Part shown: piece by piece, positions 15,270 through 24,883 of the stretch
How positions within the stretch are numbered: the first letter of the stretch is position 1
Layout of the letters: every line of letters starts with the position of its first letter
NCBI GenBank assembly: GCA_002422395.1
Contig: DIUY01000004.1
Location: 1 to 64,000 of the forward strand
DNA from: Methylococcaceae bacterium UBA6146
GTDB lineage: Bacteria; Pseudomonadota; Gammaproteobacteria; Methylococcales; Methylomonadaceae
Length of the DNA: 64,000 nt
Direction of reading: 5' to 3'
Made by a program: the position numbers and the translations under genes
The notes under the pieces: generated by a model
The model's database searches: none
What the model was told of the DNA's origin: nothing
The model's input: only the letters and a program-made list of their open reading frames with translations

Positions 15270-18200
15270 TTATAGCATCTTTGCTTTCGCATGGTTCTCG
15301 CCAATCATCAAGTACACCGCAGGCACCACAAACAGCGTGAACAACGTGCCGATGGCAATCCCCGTGGCAATCACCAAACCCATGTTAAAACGCGATACCG
15401 CCCCTGCACCCGTTGCCATAATCAACGGCAACACCCCTAACACCATCGCCGCCGTGGTCATCAAGATAGGCCGTAGCCGGATACCGGCGGCGGCTTCGAT
15501 GGCGGCGCGTTTGCTTAGGCCTTCTTTTTGCTTGATATTGGCGAATTCGACAATCAGGATGCCGTGTTTGCTGATCAAGCCCATTAACGTGACCAACCCG
15601 ACTTCGGTATAAATGTTGAGCGTGGCGTTGCCTATGCCTAGTGTGATAAAAATCAGCGCACCGGCGATGGACATGGGTACGGACACCAAGATAATCAGCG
15701 GGTCGCGGAAGCTTTCGAATTGCGCCGCCAGAGCCAGAAAAATAATGATGAGCGCAAACAAAAAGGTGAACACAAAACCGCTGGATTCATTTTCCAGCTG
15801 CCGCGACTGGCCGCCGTAGTCAATCGAATAACTGGGCGGCAACACGCGTTTGGCAATGGTTTTTAGTGTGTCCAACGCGTCGCCGAGCGTAACGCCAGGG
15901 AACGGTACGCCGGAAATCACCGCCGCGTTGATCTGCTGGAAGTGGTTCAGCGATTGTGGCACGGTTTTGGTGCTGAGCGTGGCAATCGTCGATAACGGCA
16001 CAGTGGCGCCAGTGGCCGTGCGGATATGGTAATTTTGCAATTGGTCGGCGTTAAGCCGGAAACGTTGCTGCACCTGTGGCGTCACTTTGTAAGAACGTCC
16101 GGCGAGGCTGAAATAATTGACGTAACCGCCACCCAGCATGGCGGCCATTGACGAGCCGACATCCTGCATGGTCAAACCTAGCAGCGCCGCCTTGTCGCGG
16201 TCGATGTTGACTTCGGATTGCGGCTGGTCGTATTTGAGGTCGCTGTCCATAAAAATAAACATGCCGCTCTTGCGGGCTTCCTGCATAAATTGCTCGGACA
16301 TGGCGTGCAGTTGCTCAAAGGAGTCCGTTGAGCCGATGACAAATTGCACCGGCAAGCCGCTGCTGCCAGGTAACGGTGGCGGCTGGAACGCGGCGACACG
16401 GACACCGGCAATTTTGTTCAGCTCTTCCTGCAAGATTGGCTGGAGCTGGTTGCTGGTTTGGCTACGTTGGTCCCACGGTTTAAGCACCATGCCGGCAATG
16501 GATTGCCCCGGCACATCGAGCTGGAAAACGTGGTCGCTTTCCGGGTGTTTGATGAATTGTTCAAACACTTGGCGCGAATACAGCAAACGTTGTTCCAAGG
16601 TCGCATCCGGCGCGGCGGTGGACATGGTGATGATGACGCCTTGGTCTTCCTGCGGCGCCAATTCGTTTTTCGCGCTGCCGTAAAGGAAATATATGCTGCC
16701 CAGGATAATCACGGCGAACACGGCGGTCACTGGCAAATAGCTGAGCGTGCCGTGCAGGGAGTTTGAGTAGTGCTTGCTCAGCCAGGCAAATTTTTGGTCG
16801 ATGCTGTCAACCAACCGCTCTTCCCAGCCGCTGCGGTCATGCTTGTGGGCTTTGAGCAGGCGCGAACTCATCATTGGCGATAGGGTCAGCGCGACAATGG
16901 CCGACACAGTGACCGCGCCGACCACGGTGAAGGCAAATTCCGAGAACAACGCGCCGGTCAGGCCGCCCTGAAAGCCGACCGGCACATAAACCGCGATCAG
17001 GACGATGGTCATGGCGATAATCGGGCCGGTCAACTCCCGCGCCGCCAGCAGTGCGGCGGGAACGGGTTCCATGCCGTCTTCCAGATGGCGGTTGACGTTT
17101 TCGACGACAATAATCGCATCATCGACCACGAGGCCGATAGCCAGCACCAACGCCAACAGCGTCAGCAGGTTGATGGAGAAGCCGAACATCAGCATCATCG
17201 TGAACGTGCCGATCAGCGACAGCGGGATGGCTATCACCGGAATCAGCACGGAACGCGGCGAACCCAAGAAAGCGAACACCACCAGCGTGACGATTATTAA
17301 AGCTTCTATTAAGGTGTGGATGACCTCATTGATGGAGCTGTCAACAAATTTGGTCGAATCGTAAACGATTTTGCCGTTAATCCCTTCCGGCAATTGCGCC
17401 TGGATTTCCGGAAAAACATCCCGTACCCTGCCGATGACGTCAAGCAGGTTGGCGCCGGGCGCAATTTGCAGGCCGATATAAACGGCCTTGTCGCCATCGA
17501 AGGCGACGCTGGATTCATAATCATCAGCGCCCAACGTGACATTGGCGACATCCTTAAGCCGGACAATCGCGCCGTTTTGCTGCTTGATAACCAACTCTTC
17601 AAATTCTGTGACCGAATGCAGGCTGGTCGATGCGGTCAGGTTCACCTGCACCATCTGGCCTTTAGTCCTGCCCAAGCCTGCCAGATAGTTGTTTTTTGCC
17701 AAAGCGGCGCTGACATCGGCGGCGGTCAGTGAATACGCCGCCAGCTTGTCGGGGTTCAGCCACGCCCGCAAGGAAAAATACTTGCCGCCCAGCAGTTCGG
17801 CGGTCTGGATGCCAGAGACTGCCTGCAATCTGGGTTGCACGGTGCGTATCAGGTAGTCGGTGATATTGTTGGCGGGTAGCACGTTGCTGGAAAAGCCGAT
17901 ATACATCGCGTCAATGGTCTGGCCGATTTTTACGCTTAGCACAGGGCGTTGCGATTCCGGCGGCAGCTGGTTGAGCACGGAGCTGATCTTGGAATTGATT
18001 TCGGTCAACGCTTTGTTGGGGTCGAAATTAAGCCGCAGGTTCGCGGTGATTGTGCTGATGCTGTTTTGGCTGGACGACGTGATGTAGTCGATGCCGTTGG
18101 CTTGGGAAATGATGGTTTCCAGCGGCGTGGTGATAAAGCCCGCAACAATGTCAGGGTCGGCGCCATAATACGTTGTGGTGATGGTGACGATGGCGTTTTC

Positions 18201-18320
18201 GGTGCGCGGATATTGCAAGACCGGCAAATCGCTTAACGCGCGGATACCTAGCACCAGCAGCATCATGCTGACGACGGTGGCCAGGACGGGGCGGCGGATG
18301 AAAATGTCAGTGAAGTTCAT
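15270..18320 (-). CDS. RND efflux transporter, HAE1-type inner-membrane pump
   Basis: A 1016-residue AcrB/MexF-like pump driven by the proton gradient. It has an N-terminal membrane helix (VLATVVSMMLLVLGI), a large periplasmic porter domain, and helix 4 with the paired aspartates in LVVDDAIIVVEN near residue 405 that relay protons. The second half repeats the plan and ends in a helix cluster (about 850-1005). Length is normal for the family. It follows the adaptor gene by 6 bases, which in turn follows the outer-membrane factor gene by 1 base. Substrates are unknown. Confidence 0.93.
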   Translation of the reverse strand: MNFTDIFIRRPVLATVVSMMLLVLGIRALSDLPVLQYPRTENAIVTITTTYYGADPDIVAGFITTPLETIISQANGIDYITSSSQNSISTITANLRLNFDPNKALTEINSKISSVLNQLPPESQRPVLSVKIGQTIDAMYIGFSSNVLPANNITDYLIRTVQPRLQAVSGIQTAELLGGKYFSLRAWLNPDKLAAYSLTAADVSAALAKNNYLAGLGRTKGQMVQVNLTASTSLHSVTEFEELVIKQQNGAIVRLKDVANVTLGADDYESSVAFDGDKAVYIGLQIAPGANLLDVIGRVRDVFPEIQAQLPEGINGKIVYDSTKFVDSSINEVIHTLIEALIIVTLVVFAFLGSPRSVLIPVIAIPLSLIGTFTMMLMFGFSINLLTLLALVLAIGLVVDDAIIVVENVNRHLEDGMEPVPAALLAARELTGPIIAMTIVLIAVYVPVGFQGGLTGALFSEFAFTVVGAVTVSAIVALTLSPMMSSRLLKAHKHDRSGWEERLVDSIDQKFAWLSKHYSNSLHGTLSYLPVTAVFAVIILGSIYFLYGSAKNELAPQEDQGVIITMSTAAPDATLEQRLLYSRQVFEQFIKHPESDHVFQLDVPGQSIAGMVLKPWDQRSQTSNQLQPILQEELNKIAGVRVAAFQPPPLPGSSGLPVQFVIGSTDSFEQLHAMSEQFMQEARKSGMFIFMDSDLKYDQPQSEVNIDRDKAALLGLTMQDVGSSMAAMLGGGYVNYFSLAGRSYKVTPQVQQRFRLNADQLQNYHIRTATGATVPLSTIATLSTKTVPQSLNHFQQINAAVISGVPFPGVTLGDALDTLKTIAKRVLPPSYSIDYGGQSRQLENESSGFVFTFLFALIIIFLALAAQFESFRDPLIILVSVPMSIAGALIFITLGIGNATLNIYTEVGLVTLMGLISKHGILIVEFANIKQKEGLSKRAAIEAAAGIRLRPILMTTAAMVLGVLPLIMATGAGAVSRFNMGLVIATGIAIGTLFTLFVVPAVYLMIGENHAKAKML

Positions 18321-18326
18321 GGCTGA

Positions 18327-19457
18327 TTATTGGTCGACAGGTTGCGGGGCGGCATCGTTGCTGGGTTGCAGGGAATTATCGATCTGCACCGGTGAGCCGT
18401 TGCGTAATTTGATTTGGCCGGATGTGACAATTTCATCGCCATCGTTAATGCCGCTAATCACGGCGATTTGGTCGCCACGGGCCGCGCCGGTGGTGACAAA
18501 CGCCTGCTTGGCGGTCAGCTTGGTCTTGCCTTGGCTGTCAACGCCGTTAGCTTCGATGCGAAAAACCGTCGCGCCATAAGCGTTAAAACTAATCGCCGTG
18601 CGCGGTAAGGTGATAAGGCGTTGCGCTTGACCGGTGATGATGGTCACCGTGGCGTACATGCCGGGCAACAACTTGTGGCCGGGGTTTTTCAGCGTCGCCC
18701 TGACCTGCACGTTACGGGTGTCGGGGTCAATCTTGGGGTTAATCACGCTGATCTCGCCAGTAAAAGTCTGGGCTGGATAGGTGTCGGTGTTGATGGATAC
18801 GTTTTGCCCCGTTTTAAGCGCCGCCAAGGTTTGTTGGGGCAGGAAAAAATCCGCAAAAATACTATCCAGCGCTTGTAATGTCACAATGGCTGCGCCGGCA
18901 TTTAAATATTGTCCCGCATCGACCGCACGGATGCCCAGTTGCCCAGCAAACGGTGCGGTAATGGTTTTTTTATCGACCAAGGCCTGTTGTTCGCCGACAT
19001 TGGCGAGCGCGATTGCCAGATTAGCTTTGTCGGTGTCAACGGCCTGCTGGCTGACGGCTTTGGCATTAAACTGCGCCAAGCTGCGTTGGTAATTGATACG
19101 CGCCAGTTCCGCCGTGGCGTTTAGCGATTTTAGCTTAGCCCTATCGTCAGCGGCGCGTAACTGTAGCAACGGTGTGCCAGCTTGCACGTTATCGCCTTGC
19201 CGGAAATGGATGGCCTCGACGATACCGGCCACTTCTGCGCTTAGCTCGCTGCCTTGCGCCGCGCGTAACGTCCCGACGGCTTTAAGTTCCGGTTGCCAGT
19301 CCTGATAGCCCACCTTTAAGGTTGACACAATTTGCACAGGTTCGCCTTGGGCGGACATGAACTGTTTGATCATGCGCCCTTTAAATTCGATGAAGCCAAA
19401 GACCCCGCCCAGCACCAGGCCGACTGCGAGGAGCATAATTAACATGCGCTTGGTCAT
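18327..19457 (-). CDS. RND efflux periplasmic adaptor (membrane fusion protein)
   Basis: A 376-residue protein with one N-terminal membrane anchor (about 5-24), a biotinyl-lipoyl-like domain split around a helical hairpin (near residues 64-185), a beta-barrel and a membrane-proximal domain. The stretch GTLRAAQGSELSAEVAGIV is typical of MexE/AcrA relatives. It joins the inner pump to the outer-membrane channel in the periplasm. Tight spacing on both sides marks a single operon. Confidence 0.92.
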   Translation of the reverse strand: MTKRMLIMLLAVGLVLGGVFGFIEFKGRMIKQFMSAQGEPVQIVSTLKVGYQDWQPELKAVGTLRAAQGSELSAEVAGIVEAIHFRQGDNVQAGTPLLQLRAADDRAKLKSLNATAELARINYQRSLAQFNAKAVSQQAVDTDKANLAIALANVGEQQALVDKKTITAPFAGQLGIRAVDAGQYLNAGAAIVTLQALDSIFADFFLPQQTLAALKTGQNVSINTDTYPAQTFTGEISVINPKIDPDTRNVQVRATLKNPGHKLLPGMYATVTIITGQAQRLITLPRTAISFNAYGATVFRIEANGVDSQGKTKLTAKQAFVTTGAARGDQIAVISGINDGDEIVTSGQIKLRNGSPVQIDNSLQPSNDAAPQPVDQ

Positions 19458-19458
19458 A

Positions 19459-20991
19459 TCAGTTTCCTATTCCGAGTAGTTCAAAAAACGGCATGGCGGG
19501 TTTCTCTTTTGGGTGGTCTTTCATGATGGCGGTGGCTAAGTTGCCACGGTTCCACCAGCCGCCGCCTAGCGCTTGGAATAGTGCGGCGGTGTCGGCCAGC
19601 TGCGTGGCTTGGGCTTTTATCAGGCCAAGGCGGGTCTGTTGGTGGTCGCGCTCTGCGGTAAGCAAGGCCAGATAGCTGACCGCCCCTAAGTCAAATTGCG
19701 TTTGGGTCAGGGTCAGGCTGTCGAGCGCCGCCTGCTCTGCGGCTTGTTGGGTTTTCAGTTCGGCGGCATCAAAGTCCAGTGCGCTTAGCGTGTCGGCGAC
19801 ATTCTGGAAGGCTTGCAGCACCGTGCTGCGGTATTGTGCGCCCGCTTGTTCGTAAGCGGCGACGGCGGCGCGTTTTTTGTGGAGAAATTCGCCGCCATGA
19901 AAAAGCGGCTGCAATAGGTTGGCGCCGGTGCTCCAGATAAAGCTGCCGGGGACGAACAGATCGCCGACTTCGGTGGCAATGCTGCCGGCATTGGCGCTGA
20001 TAGTGAAATCAGGGAATATGCTGGCGGCAACGACGCCAATTTGGGCGCTGGCGGCGTGTAAAACCGCTTCTTGGGCACGGACATCAGGGCGTTGCCGAAC
20101 CAGTTTGGCGGGCAGGCTCAGCGGCAATTGTTCCGGCAAGTGCAAGTCGGCGAGGGTAAACTGCACGGCGGGTGCAGTATTTGGTGTGTCACCGACTAGC
20201 ACGGATAAGCGGTGGCGCGTTTGTGCCAATTGTTGCTGTAGCGGTGGCAAGGTTGTGCGTGTTTGGGCGAGTGTCGATTGTTGCGCCAATACGGCGGCGG
20301 TGGATGCGCCGCCCAACGCGACTTGGCGTTTGATGACGTCCAGTTGTTGGGCTTGTGCGGCAATAATATCTTCTGTGGCAGTGATTTGTTCCCGTAGCGC
20401 CGCTTCTTGTATGACGGTGGTCACAATGTTAGCGGCTAACGTCAAAAATGCGCCTTCAAGCTGGAAGCGTTGGTAGTCGGCTTGGGCGGACAAACCTTCG
20501 ATTTGCCGTTGAATTGCGCCGAACACATCCAGCGTGTAAGACACGTTAACGGAGGTGTTGTAGATGCTGAATAACGAGCTGCCAGCCGCAGGGTTGCCAA
20601 ATTGTGCCCCGGAGATTTGCTGGCGGGTACCGCTGGCGACAGCATCAAGGGCAGGGAACAGCGAGCCTTCTTTAGCAACAGCGGTTTCTTTGGCCTGTGT
20701 TAATGTGGCTTGGGCGGCTTGCAAGTCGGGGTTGTGTTTGATTGCCCGGTCAATCAAGGCCGTCAAAGCGGGTGATCGGAACAACGTCCACCACAAGCCA
20801 AGAATGTCTTTGCCCAATGCCATATTTTGTAGTGTTTGGCTGGCTTCTTCTTTGCCAAGGTAGCTTTTTACATCAGGGCTTGCTGGCGGCGCAAAGTCTG
20901 GGCCTAGCGTGCAGCCGGAAAACAAAAGTGCGCCGATGGTGAGGGTTGTGCGGAACCGGCGATGGTCAATAGTTGGCATGTTAATGGCCAT
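19459..20991 (-). CDS. RND outer-membrane factor lipoprotein (NodT/OprM type)
   Basis: A 510-residue outer-membrane channel protein. The N-terminus has a hydrophobic stretch ending in the lipobox LFSGC (Cys about residue 26), so it is lipidated. Two repeated helical-hairpin plus beta-strand halves are typical of TolC/OprM proteins; the RQRPDVRAQE motif near residue 290 marks the second. It is the first gene of the operon, unlike many RND operons where the channel gene comes last. A TetR gene lies just upstream in the same direction. Confidence 0.92.
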   Translation of the reverse strand: MAINMPTIDHRRFRTTLTIGALLFSGCTLGPDFAPPASPDVKSYLGKEEASQTLQNMALGKDILGLWWTLFRSPALTALIDRAIKHNPDLQAAQATLTQAKETAVAKEGSLFPALDAVASGTRQQISGAQFGNPAAGSSLFSIYNTSVNVSYTLDVFGAIQRQIEGLSAQADYQRFQLEGAFLTLAANIVTTVIQEAALREQITATEDIIAAQAQQLDVIKRQVALGGASTAAVLAQQSTLAQTRTTLPPLQQQLAQTRHRLSVLVGDTPNTAPAVQFTLADLHLPEQLPLSLPAKLVRQRPDVRAQEAVLHAASAQIGVVAASIFPDFTISANAGSIATEVGDLFVPGSFIWSTGANLLQPLFHGGEFLHKKRAAVAAYEQAGAQYRSTVLQAFQNVADTLSALDFDAAELKTQQAAEQAALDSLTLTQTQFDLGAVSYLALLTAERDHQQTRLGLIKAQATQLADTAALFQALGGGWWNRGNLATAIMKDHPKEKPAMPFFELLGIGN

Positions 20992-21042
20992 GTTGTTGTG
21001 TTAATAAACTTTGGTTGATGTCTTGGTAACGCACAAAAACCG

Positions 21043-21627
21043 TTAATTGCTTGCCCTTAAACCGTTCAGCAATAGCTCGGTGATGTGTTTTGCAATAACA
21101 TCCGGCTTTTGGTTTTCCAGTTTCCAGCCCGGAAAATTTTGGTGCAGGGGTTGGTAGTCAATATAATTTTTGACCAGGCCGATGATGGATGTTGCAACCA
21201 AATGGGCGTCTAGCTGCGGAGCCAATTCTGTTGCCAGCTGCATTAACGAACAAAATTGGTTTTTAAAGACGCCTTGTGCCAATAACTGCATCCGTTCGGG
21301 ATCGGCTTCCATGATTTCGCGTTGCATCAAACGGTGGAATTCGCGGTCTTGCAACATCACTTCAAGCAAGGAACGCACAAACTGGCGCAATTTTTGTTCC
21401 GGTGCGCCATCAGATTCCCATATTTTGGCAAAAACCAGTTCTTTGCCGGAAAAGGCAAAGCGGATAGCGTCAAGGTAAAGCGCCTTTTTATCCGGGAAAT
21501 GATGGTAAATGGCGGCGACGCTCATATCGACAGCCGTTGCCAACTGGCGCATGGATAAGCCCGAATAGCCTTTTTCCGCGAACAAAACGATAGCTTTGCC
21601 CAATATTTTTTCTTTTGAAGTCAACAT
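21043..21627 (-). CDS. TetR family transcriptional regulator
   Basis: A 194-residue repressor. The helix-turn-helix is at about residues 20-50 (SMRQLATAVDMSVAAIYHHFPDK split over two helices) and the ligand domain follows. The ATG at 21627 gives the usual family N-terminus; an upstream in-frame start at 21687 would add 20 residues with no family resemblance. It lies 51 bases upstream of the efflux operon on the same strand and probably represses it and itself. The bases before the start contain TAGGTGCGCTAGGTA, a possible part of its operator. Confidence 0.87.
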   Translation of the reverse strand: MLTSKEKILGKAIVLFAEKGYSGLSMRQLATAVDMSVAAIYHHFPDKKALYLDAIRFAFSGKELVFAKIWESDGAPEQKLRQFVRSLLEVMLQDREFHRLMQREIMEADPERMQLLAQGVFKNQFCSLMQLATELAPQLDAHLVATSIIGLVKNYIDYQPLHQNFPGWKLENQKPDVIAKHITELLLNGLRASN

Positions 21628-21926
21628 ACCTAGCGCACCTAACAAACGTTCGGTAGGTATGGTATCAGCAAAACATAGTGCCAGCAATCTTAACTTTTAA
21701 CGCCGCTATAAATTTTGTGCGGAAAATATTGGATTTAACAGCCAGCACCACAAAATTTTCTGAATAGTTACTGATAGATTACAATACTTCAATTTTATGC
21801 CAACGTTTTCACGCGTAAATTAGGATGCTGGTTTTTGTCCGGTCACCTCGCTACGTTAAGTGAACTTTTCCGAAACCACTCAGAGCGTAACGCCCAACGC
21901 GTTGTTAAAGCTCGCCACATAGACAG

Positions 21927-22862
21927 ATGAAAAAATTAAAATGCGCCGTTATCGGCACCGGCTATTTGGGCAAATTCCACGCTGAGAAATATGCTTCATT
22001 GCCAGATTGCGAACTGGTTGCCGTGGTGGACATTAACGAAGCGGCTGCACAGGCGGTTGCCGAAAAAAACGGCGCAACGGCATTGGTTGATTACCGTGGT
22101 TTGCTCGGCACAGTGGATGCGGTCAGCATTGTTGTGCCGACAACATTGCATCATGCCGTAGCCAAGGATTTTTTAACTTCAGGTGTCCATGTCCTGGTTG
22201 AAAAGCCGATTACGGTCACCGTGGCTGAGGCGGACGAGCTGATTGCCATTGCCAAAGAAAACAATCTGGTTTTGCAGGTTGGGCATTTGGAACGTTTTAA
22301 CCCCGCAGTGCTGGGTCTGGACAAGGACGAAAAACCGCTGTTTATCGAATCGCACCGCTTGGCGCCATTTAACCCGCGTGCCAATGATGTCAGCGTGGTG
22401 CTGGATTTGATGATCCACGACATCGACATCATTTTGGCCTTGGTCGATTCTGAAGTGGAGCGCATCGACGCCAGCGGCACGGCAGTATTGACGCAAGGCA
22501 CGGACATCGCCAATGCCCGATTGTTGTTTAAAAATGGCTGTGTGGCGAATGTGACGGCCAGCCGCATCAGCATGAAGCTGGAGCGCAAAATGCGCATGTT
22601 CAGGCCTTCATCTTATGTGTCGGTTGATTTTCAGAACCGCGTGCTGACCAAGCACCGCACCGGCAGCAAAGAAATGTTCCCGGGCATTCCTGAAATAGAA
22701 ACCGAAGAATCCGTTTTTGAAAGCGGTGATGCGTTGCTTGAAGAAATCAAACATTTTGTTTTGTGTATCCAGACCGGTGACAACCCGCTGGTTTCGGGTG
22801 TGGCTGGGCGCAGGGCGCTGGCGACGGCGATACGGATTACTGGGTTGTTGGGTGATAAATGA
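21927..22862 (+). CDS. Gfo/Idh/MocA oxidoreductase, nucleotide-sugar dehydrogenase-like
   Basis: A 311-residue NAD-dependent oxidoreductase with the Rossmann motif VIGTGYLGKFHAEKY (8-22), the VEKPITV segment near residue 90 and the GHLERFNPA motif near 118, as seen in WbpB-like and related sugar 3-dehydrogenases. Such enzymes oxidise C3 of a UDP-sugar so that a PLP aminotransferase can aminate it. A DegT/DnrJ aminotransferase lies 830 bases downstream with a toxin-antitoxin pair between them. No acyltransferase is adjacent. The sugar substrate is inferred from the family only. Confidence 0.84.
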   Translation: MKKLKCAVIGTGYLGKFHAEKYASLPDCELVAVVDINEAAAQAVAEKNGATALVDYRGLLGTVDAVSIVVPTTLHHAVAKDFLTSGVHVLVEKPITVTVAEADELIAIAKENNLVLQVGHLERFNPAVLGLDKDEKPLFIESHRLAPFNPRANDVSVVLDLMIHDIDIILALVDSEVERIDASGTAVLTQGTDIANARLLFKNGCVANVTASRISMKLERKMRMFRPSSYVSVDFQNRVLTKHRTGSKEMFPGIPEIETEESVFESGDALLEEIKHFVLCIQTGDNPLVSGVAGRRALATAIRITGLLGDK

Positions 22863-22910
22863 TGGTTTGGTGATGTCAGCAATAAAGCAATCTTTTTAGG
22901 AGGGCTTGAA

Positions 22911-23219
22911 ATGTTATTAAAAGAACAGCTCGTTGAGGAAATAAGGCTAATACCAGAAGAAAAACTCGCGGAAGTTTATGATCTTATCCATTATTTTAGG
23001 CTGGGATTATGTTCGGAAAGGCAAGCCTTGGAAATCAAGCAAAGAACAACTGATTTGGCGCAAGGGAGGGGTGAAACTCCTAGTGCCTGGCCATTAGTGG
23101 CACAGAATGAAAAAAAAATTAATAAAGGCGTGAGAATAGGCAGCTTGGTGGGAAAAGGCTATAGCGTACCTGATGATTTTGACGGGCCGATGGATGATTT
23201 AAAGGATTACATGTGGTGA
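22911..23219 (+). CDS. Antitoxin of a VapBC-like pair (DUF2281-like)
   Basis: A 102-residue protein. The N-terminal helix EQLVEEIRLIPEEKLAEVYD resembles DUF2281 proteins, and the C-terminal GKGYSVPDDFDGPMDDLKDYM is the docking tail typical of antitoxins that partner PIN toxins. The N-terminal part has no obvious beta DNA-binding fold of AbrB or Phd type. The start has a strong AGGAGG site seven bases away. The stop overlaps the toxin's ATG by one base, so the two are coupled. It should wrap and inhibit the PIN nuclease and repress the pair. Confidence 0.75.
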   Translation: MLLKEQLVEEIRLIPEEKLAEVYDLIHYFRLGLCSERQALEIKQRTTDLAQGRGETPSAWPLVAQNEKKINKGVRIGSLVGKGYSVPDDFDGPMDDLKDYMW

Positions 23220-23614
23220 TGTGTCTCATTGATACACATATTTTGATTTGGACGTTGGCGAATCCTGAAAGGTTGTCGACGAAGACAAGGATGATTCTTG
23301 AGGATCAAAGCATTTTTGTCAGCCCCATTAGTTTTTTTGAAATTGCAATTAAACAAGCCCTCGGTAAACTGCCTGAATTCGCTTTATCCCCAGCCGCGTT
23401 ATCTGATGCAGTGCAACATGATGGATTTAATGTCCTAAACATACAAACCAAGCATATTGAATGTTACAAGCAGATCCCCTTATTGCCTGATCATCGTGAT
23501 CCATTTGACCGGCTCTTGTTGGCAACGGCATTGAACGAAAACATGGCGATTATTTCAGCGGATGCCAATTTTAAGTTTTATGAGCCGCAAATTCAGTTAA
23601 TTTCCAATGACTGA
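23219..23614 (+). CDS. PIN domain toxin, VapC-like
   Basis: A 131-residue PIN ribonuclease starting MCLIDTHILIW. The four acidic residues of the metal site are visible: Asp in LIDTH, Glu in FFEIAI, Asp in DPFDRLLLATAL and Asp in ISADANF. VapC-type toxins cut tRNA or rRNA when free of antitoxin. The ATG at 23219 shares its first base with the antitoxin stop; in-frame GTG codons at 23213 and 23216 are possible alternatives. The cassette sits between two sugar-metabolism genes and is probably a mobile insertion. Confidence 0.85.
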   Translation: MCLIDTHILIWTLANPERLSTKTRMILEDQSIFVSPISFFEIAIKQALGKLPEFALSPAALSDAVQHDGFNVLNIQTKHIECYKQIPLLPDHRDPFDRLLLATALNENMAIISADANFKFYEPQIQLISND

Positions 23615-23692
23615 TGCTGCGCCCAAAGTTTAATCTAAGCTACGCTTATTTTTCGATACATAATTGATAAACATAAAAGGCAACAAAAAAAC

Positions 23693-24799
23693 ATGATTCC
23701 AATGGTAAACCTGAAGGCTCAATACGCTGAAATTAAAGGTGAAGTCGAGCTTGGTCTGGCTGAGACGATAGAAAACTGTTCGTTTATTCTGGGGCCGAAT
23801 GTCCAAGCGTTTGAACAAGAAACCGCCGCTTATCTGGGCGTTAAACATGCCATCGGCGTGGCTTCAGGCACGGATGCGCTGCATCTGGCGTTGCTCGCCG
23901 AAGGCATAGGGCAGGGGGATGAAGTTATCACCACGGCGTTCACTTTTATAGCGACCGCAGAAGCCATCAAATATGTTGGCGCCGTGCCGGTTTTTGTCGA
24001 TATTGACCCGAAAACCTTCAATATTTCCCCACAAGCCATTGAACAGGCTATCACGCCGAAAACCAAGGCGGTCATGCCGGTGCATTTGTTCGGCCAACCG
24101 GCTGACATGGATTACATTGAAGCCATTTGCAAAGCGCACAATCTGAAATTGATTGAAGATTGCTGCCAATCGTTTGGCGCATCCATCAACGGCAAACAGA
24201 CCGGCGCGATAGGCCATGCGGCGGGCTACAGTTTTTTTCCCAGTAAAAACTTGGGCGCGTTTGGTGATGGTGGTTTGGTGGTCACTAATTCAGATGCTAC
24301 GGCGGCTAAGTTAAAGCAACTGCGCAATCATGGTTCCGACGTGCGTTATTATCATGATGTCGTTGGTTATAATAGCCGTCTCGATGAGATGCAGGCCGTT
24401 ATCCTTCGGGCCAAGCTTAAACGCATCGACCAATATAACCAAGCCCGCCGCCGTGTCGCGCATCGTTATTCCGGGTTGATGGCCGATTTACCACTGACCA
24501 CGCCGTTTGAAGATGGTTTGGGTATGCATGTCTACCATCAATACACCTTGCTGTCCGAGCGTCGGGATGAAATTTTGAAAACTTTGCAGGCTAAGCAAAT
24601 CGGTTGTGCCGTTTATTATCCGGTGCCATTGCATCAGCAAAATGTATTCAAGCAGGAATGCGCGGGCGTGAGTTTGCCGGTGACCGAATCCGTTGCTGCA
24701 CATTGTTTTTCATTGCCGATTTGCCCGTTTTTAACGGATGCTGAAATTGATGAAATAGTCTCCGTTATTCGCAGTGTGTTGACGGCAACGCCCGAATAG
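23693..24799 (+). CDS. DegT/DnrJ/EryC1/StrS family aminotransferase
   Basis: A 368-residue PLP-dependent sugar aminotransferase. The N-terminus MVNLKAQYAEIK is typical, GVASGTDALHLAL binds cofactor phosphate, and the PLP lysine is in SFFPSKNLGAFGDGG near residue 185. These enzymes aminate a keto nucleotide sugar for surface polysaccharide or lipid A. The likely supplier of the 3-keto sugar is the Gfo/Idh/MocA enzyme encoded upstream of the toxin pair. A good terminator follows the stop. Confidence 0.9.
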   Translation: MIPMVNLKAQYAEIKGEVELGLAETIENCSFILGPNVQAFEQETAAYLGVKHAIGVASGTDALHLALLAEGIGQGDEVITTAFTFIATAEAIKYVGAVPVFVDIDPKTFNISPQAIEQAITPKTKAVMPVHLFGQPADMDYIEAICKAHNLKLIEDCCQSFGASINGKQTGAIGHAAGYSFFPSKNLGAFGDGGLVVTNSDATAAKLKQLRNHGSDVRYYHDVVGYNSRLDEMQAVILRAKLKRIDQYNQARRRVAHRYSGLMADLPLTTPFEDGLGMHVYHQYTLLSERRDEILKTLQAKQIGCAVYYPVPLHQQNVFKQECAGVSLPVTESVAAHCFSLPICPFLTDAEIDEIVSVIRSVLTATPE

Positions 24800-24830
24800 C
24801 CAACCTACTGTTACAAAGGCGCTTATTTGC

Positions 24831-24860
24831 GGGGGGCTTCGGCTCCCCATTTGTTTTTTT
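24831..24860 (+). terminator. Rho-independent terminator after the aminotransferase gene
   Basis: Hairpin GGGGGGCTTCGGCTCCCC with the stable CTTCGG tetraloop region, followed by ATTTG and seven T residues. It lies 31 bases after the aminotransferase stop and before guaA, so guaA needs its own promoter or attenuated readthrough. Confidence 0.88.
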
Positions 24861-24883
24861 AGATACAACCCAAGAGTTACACC

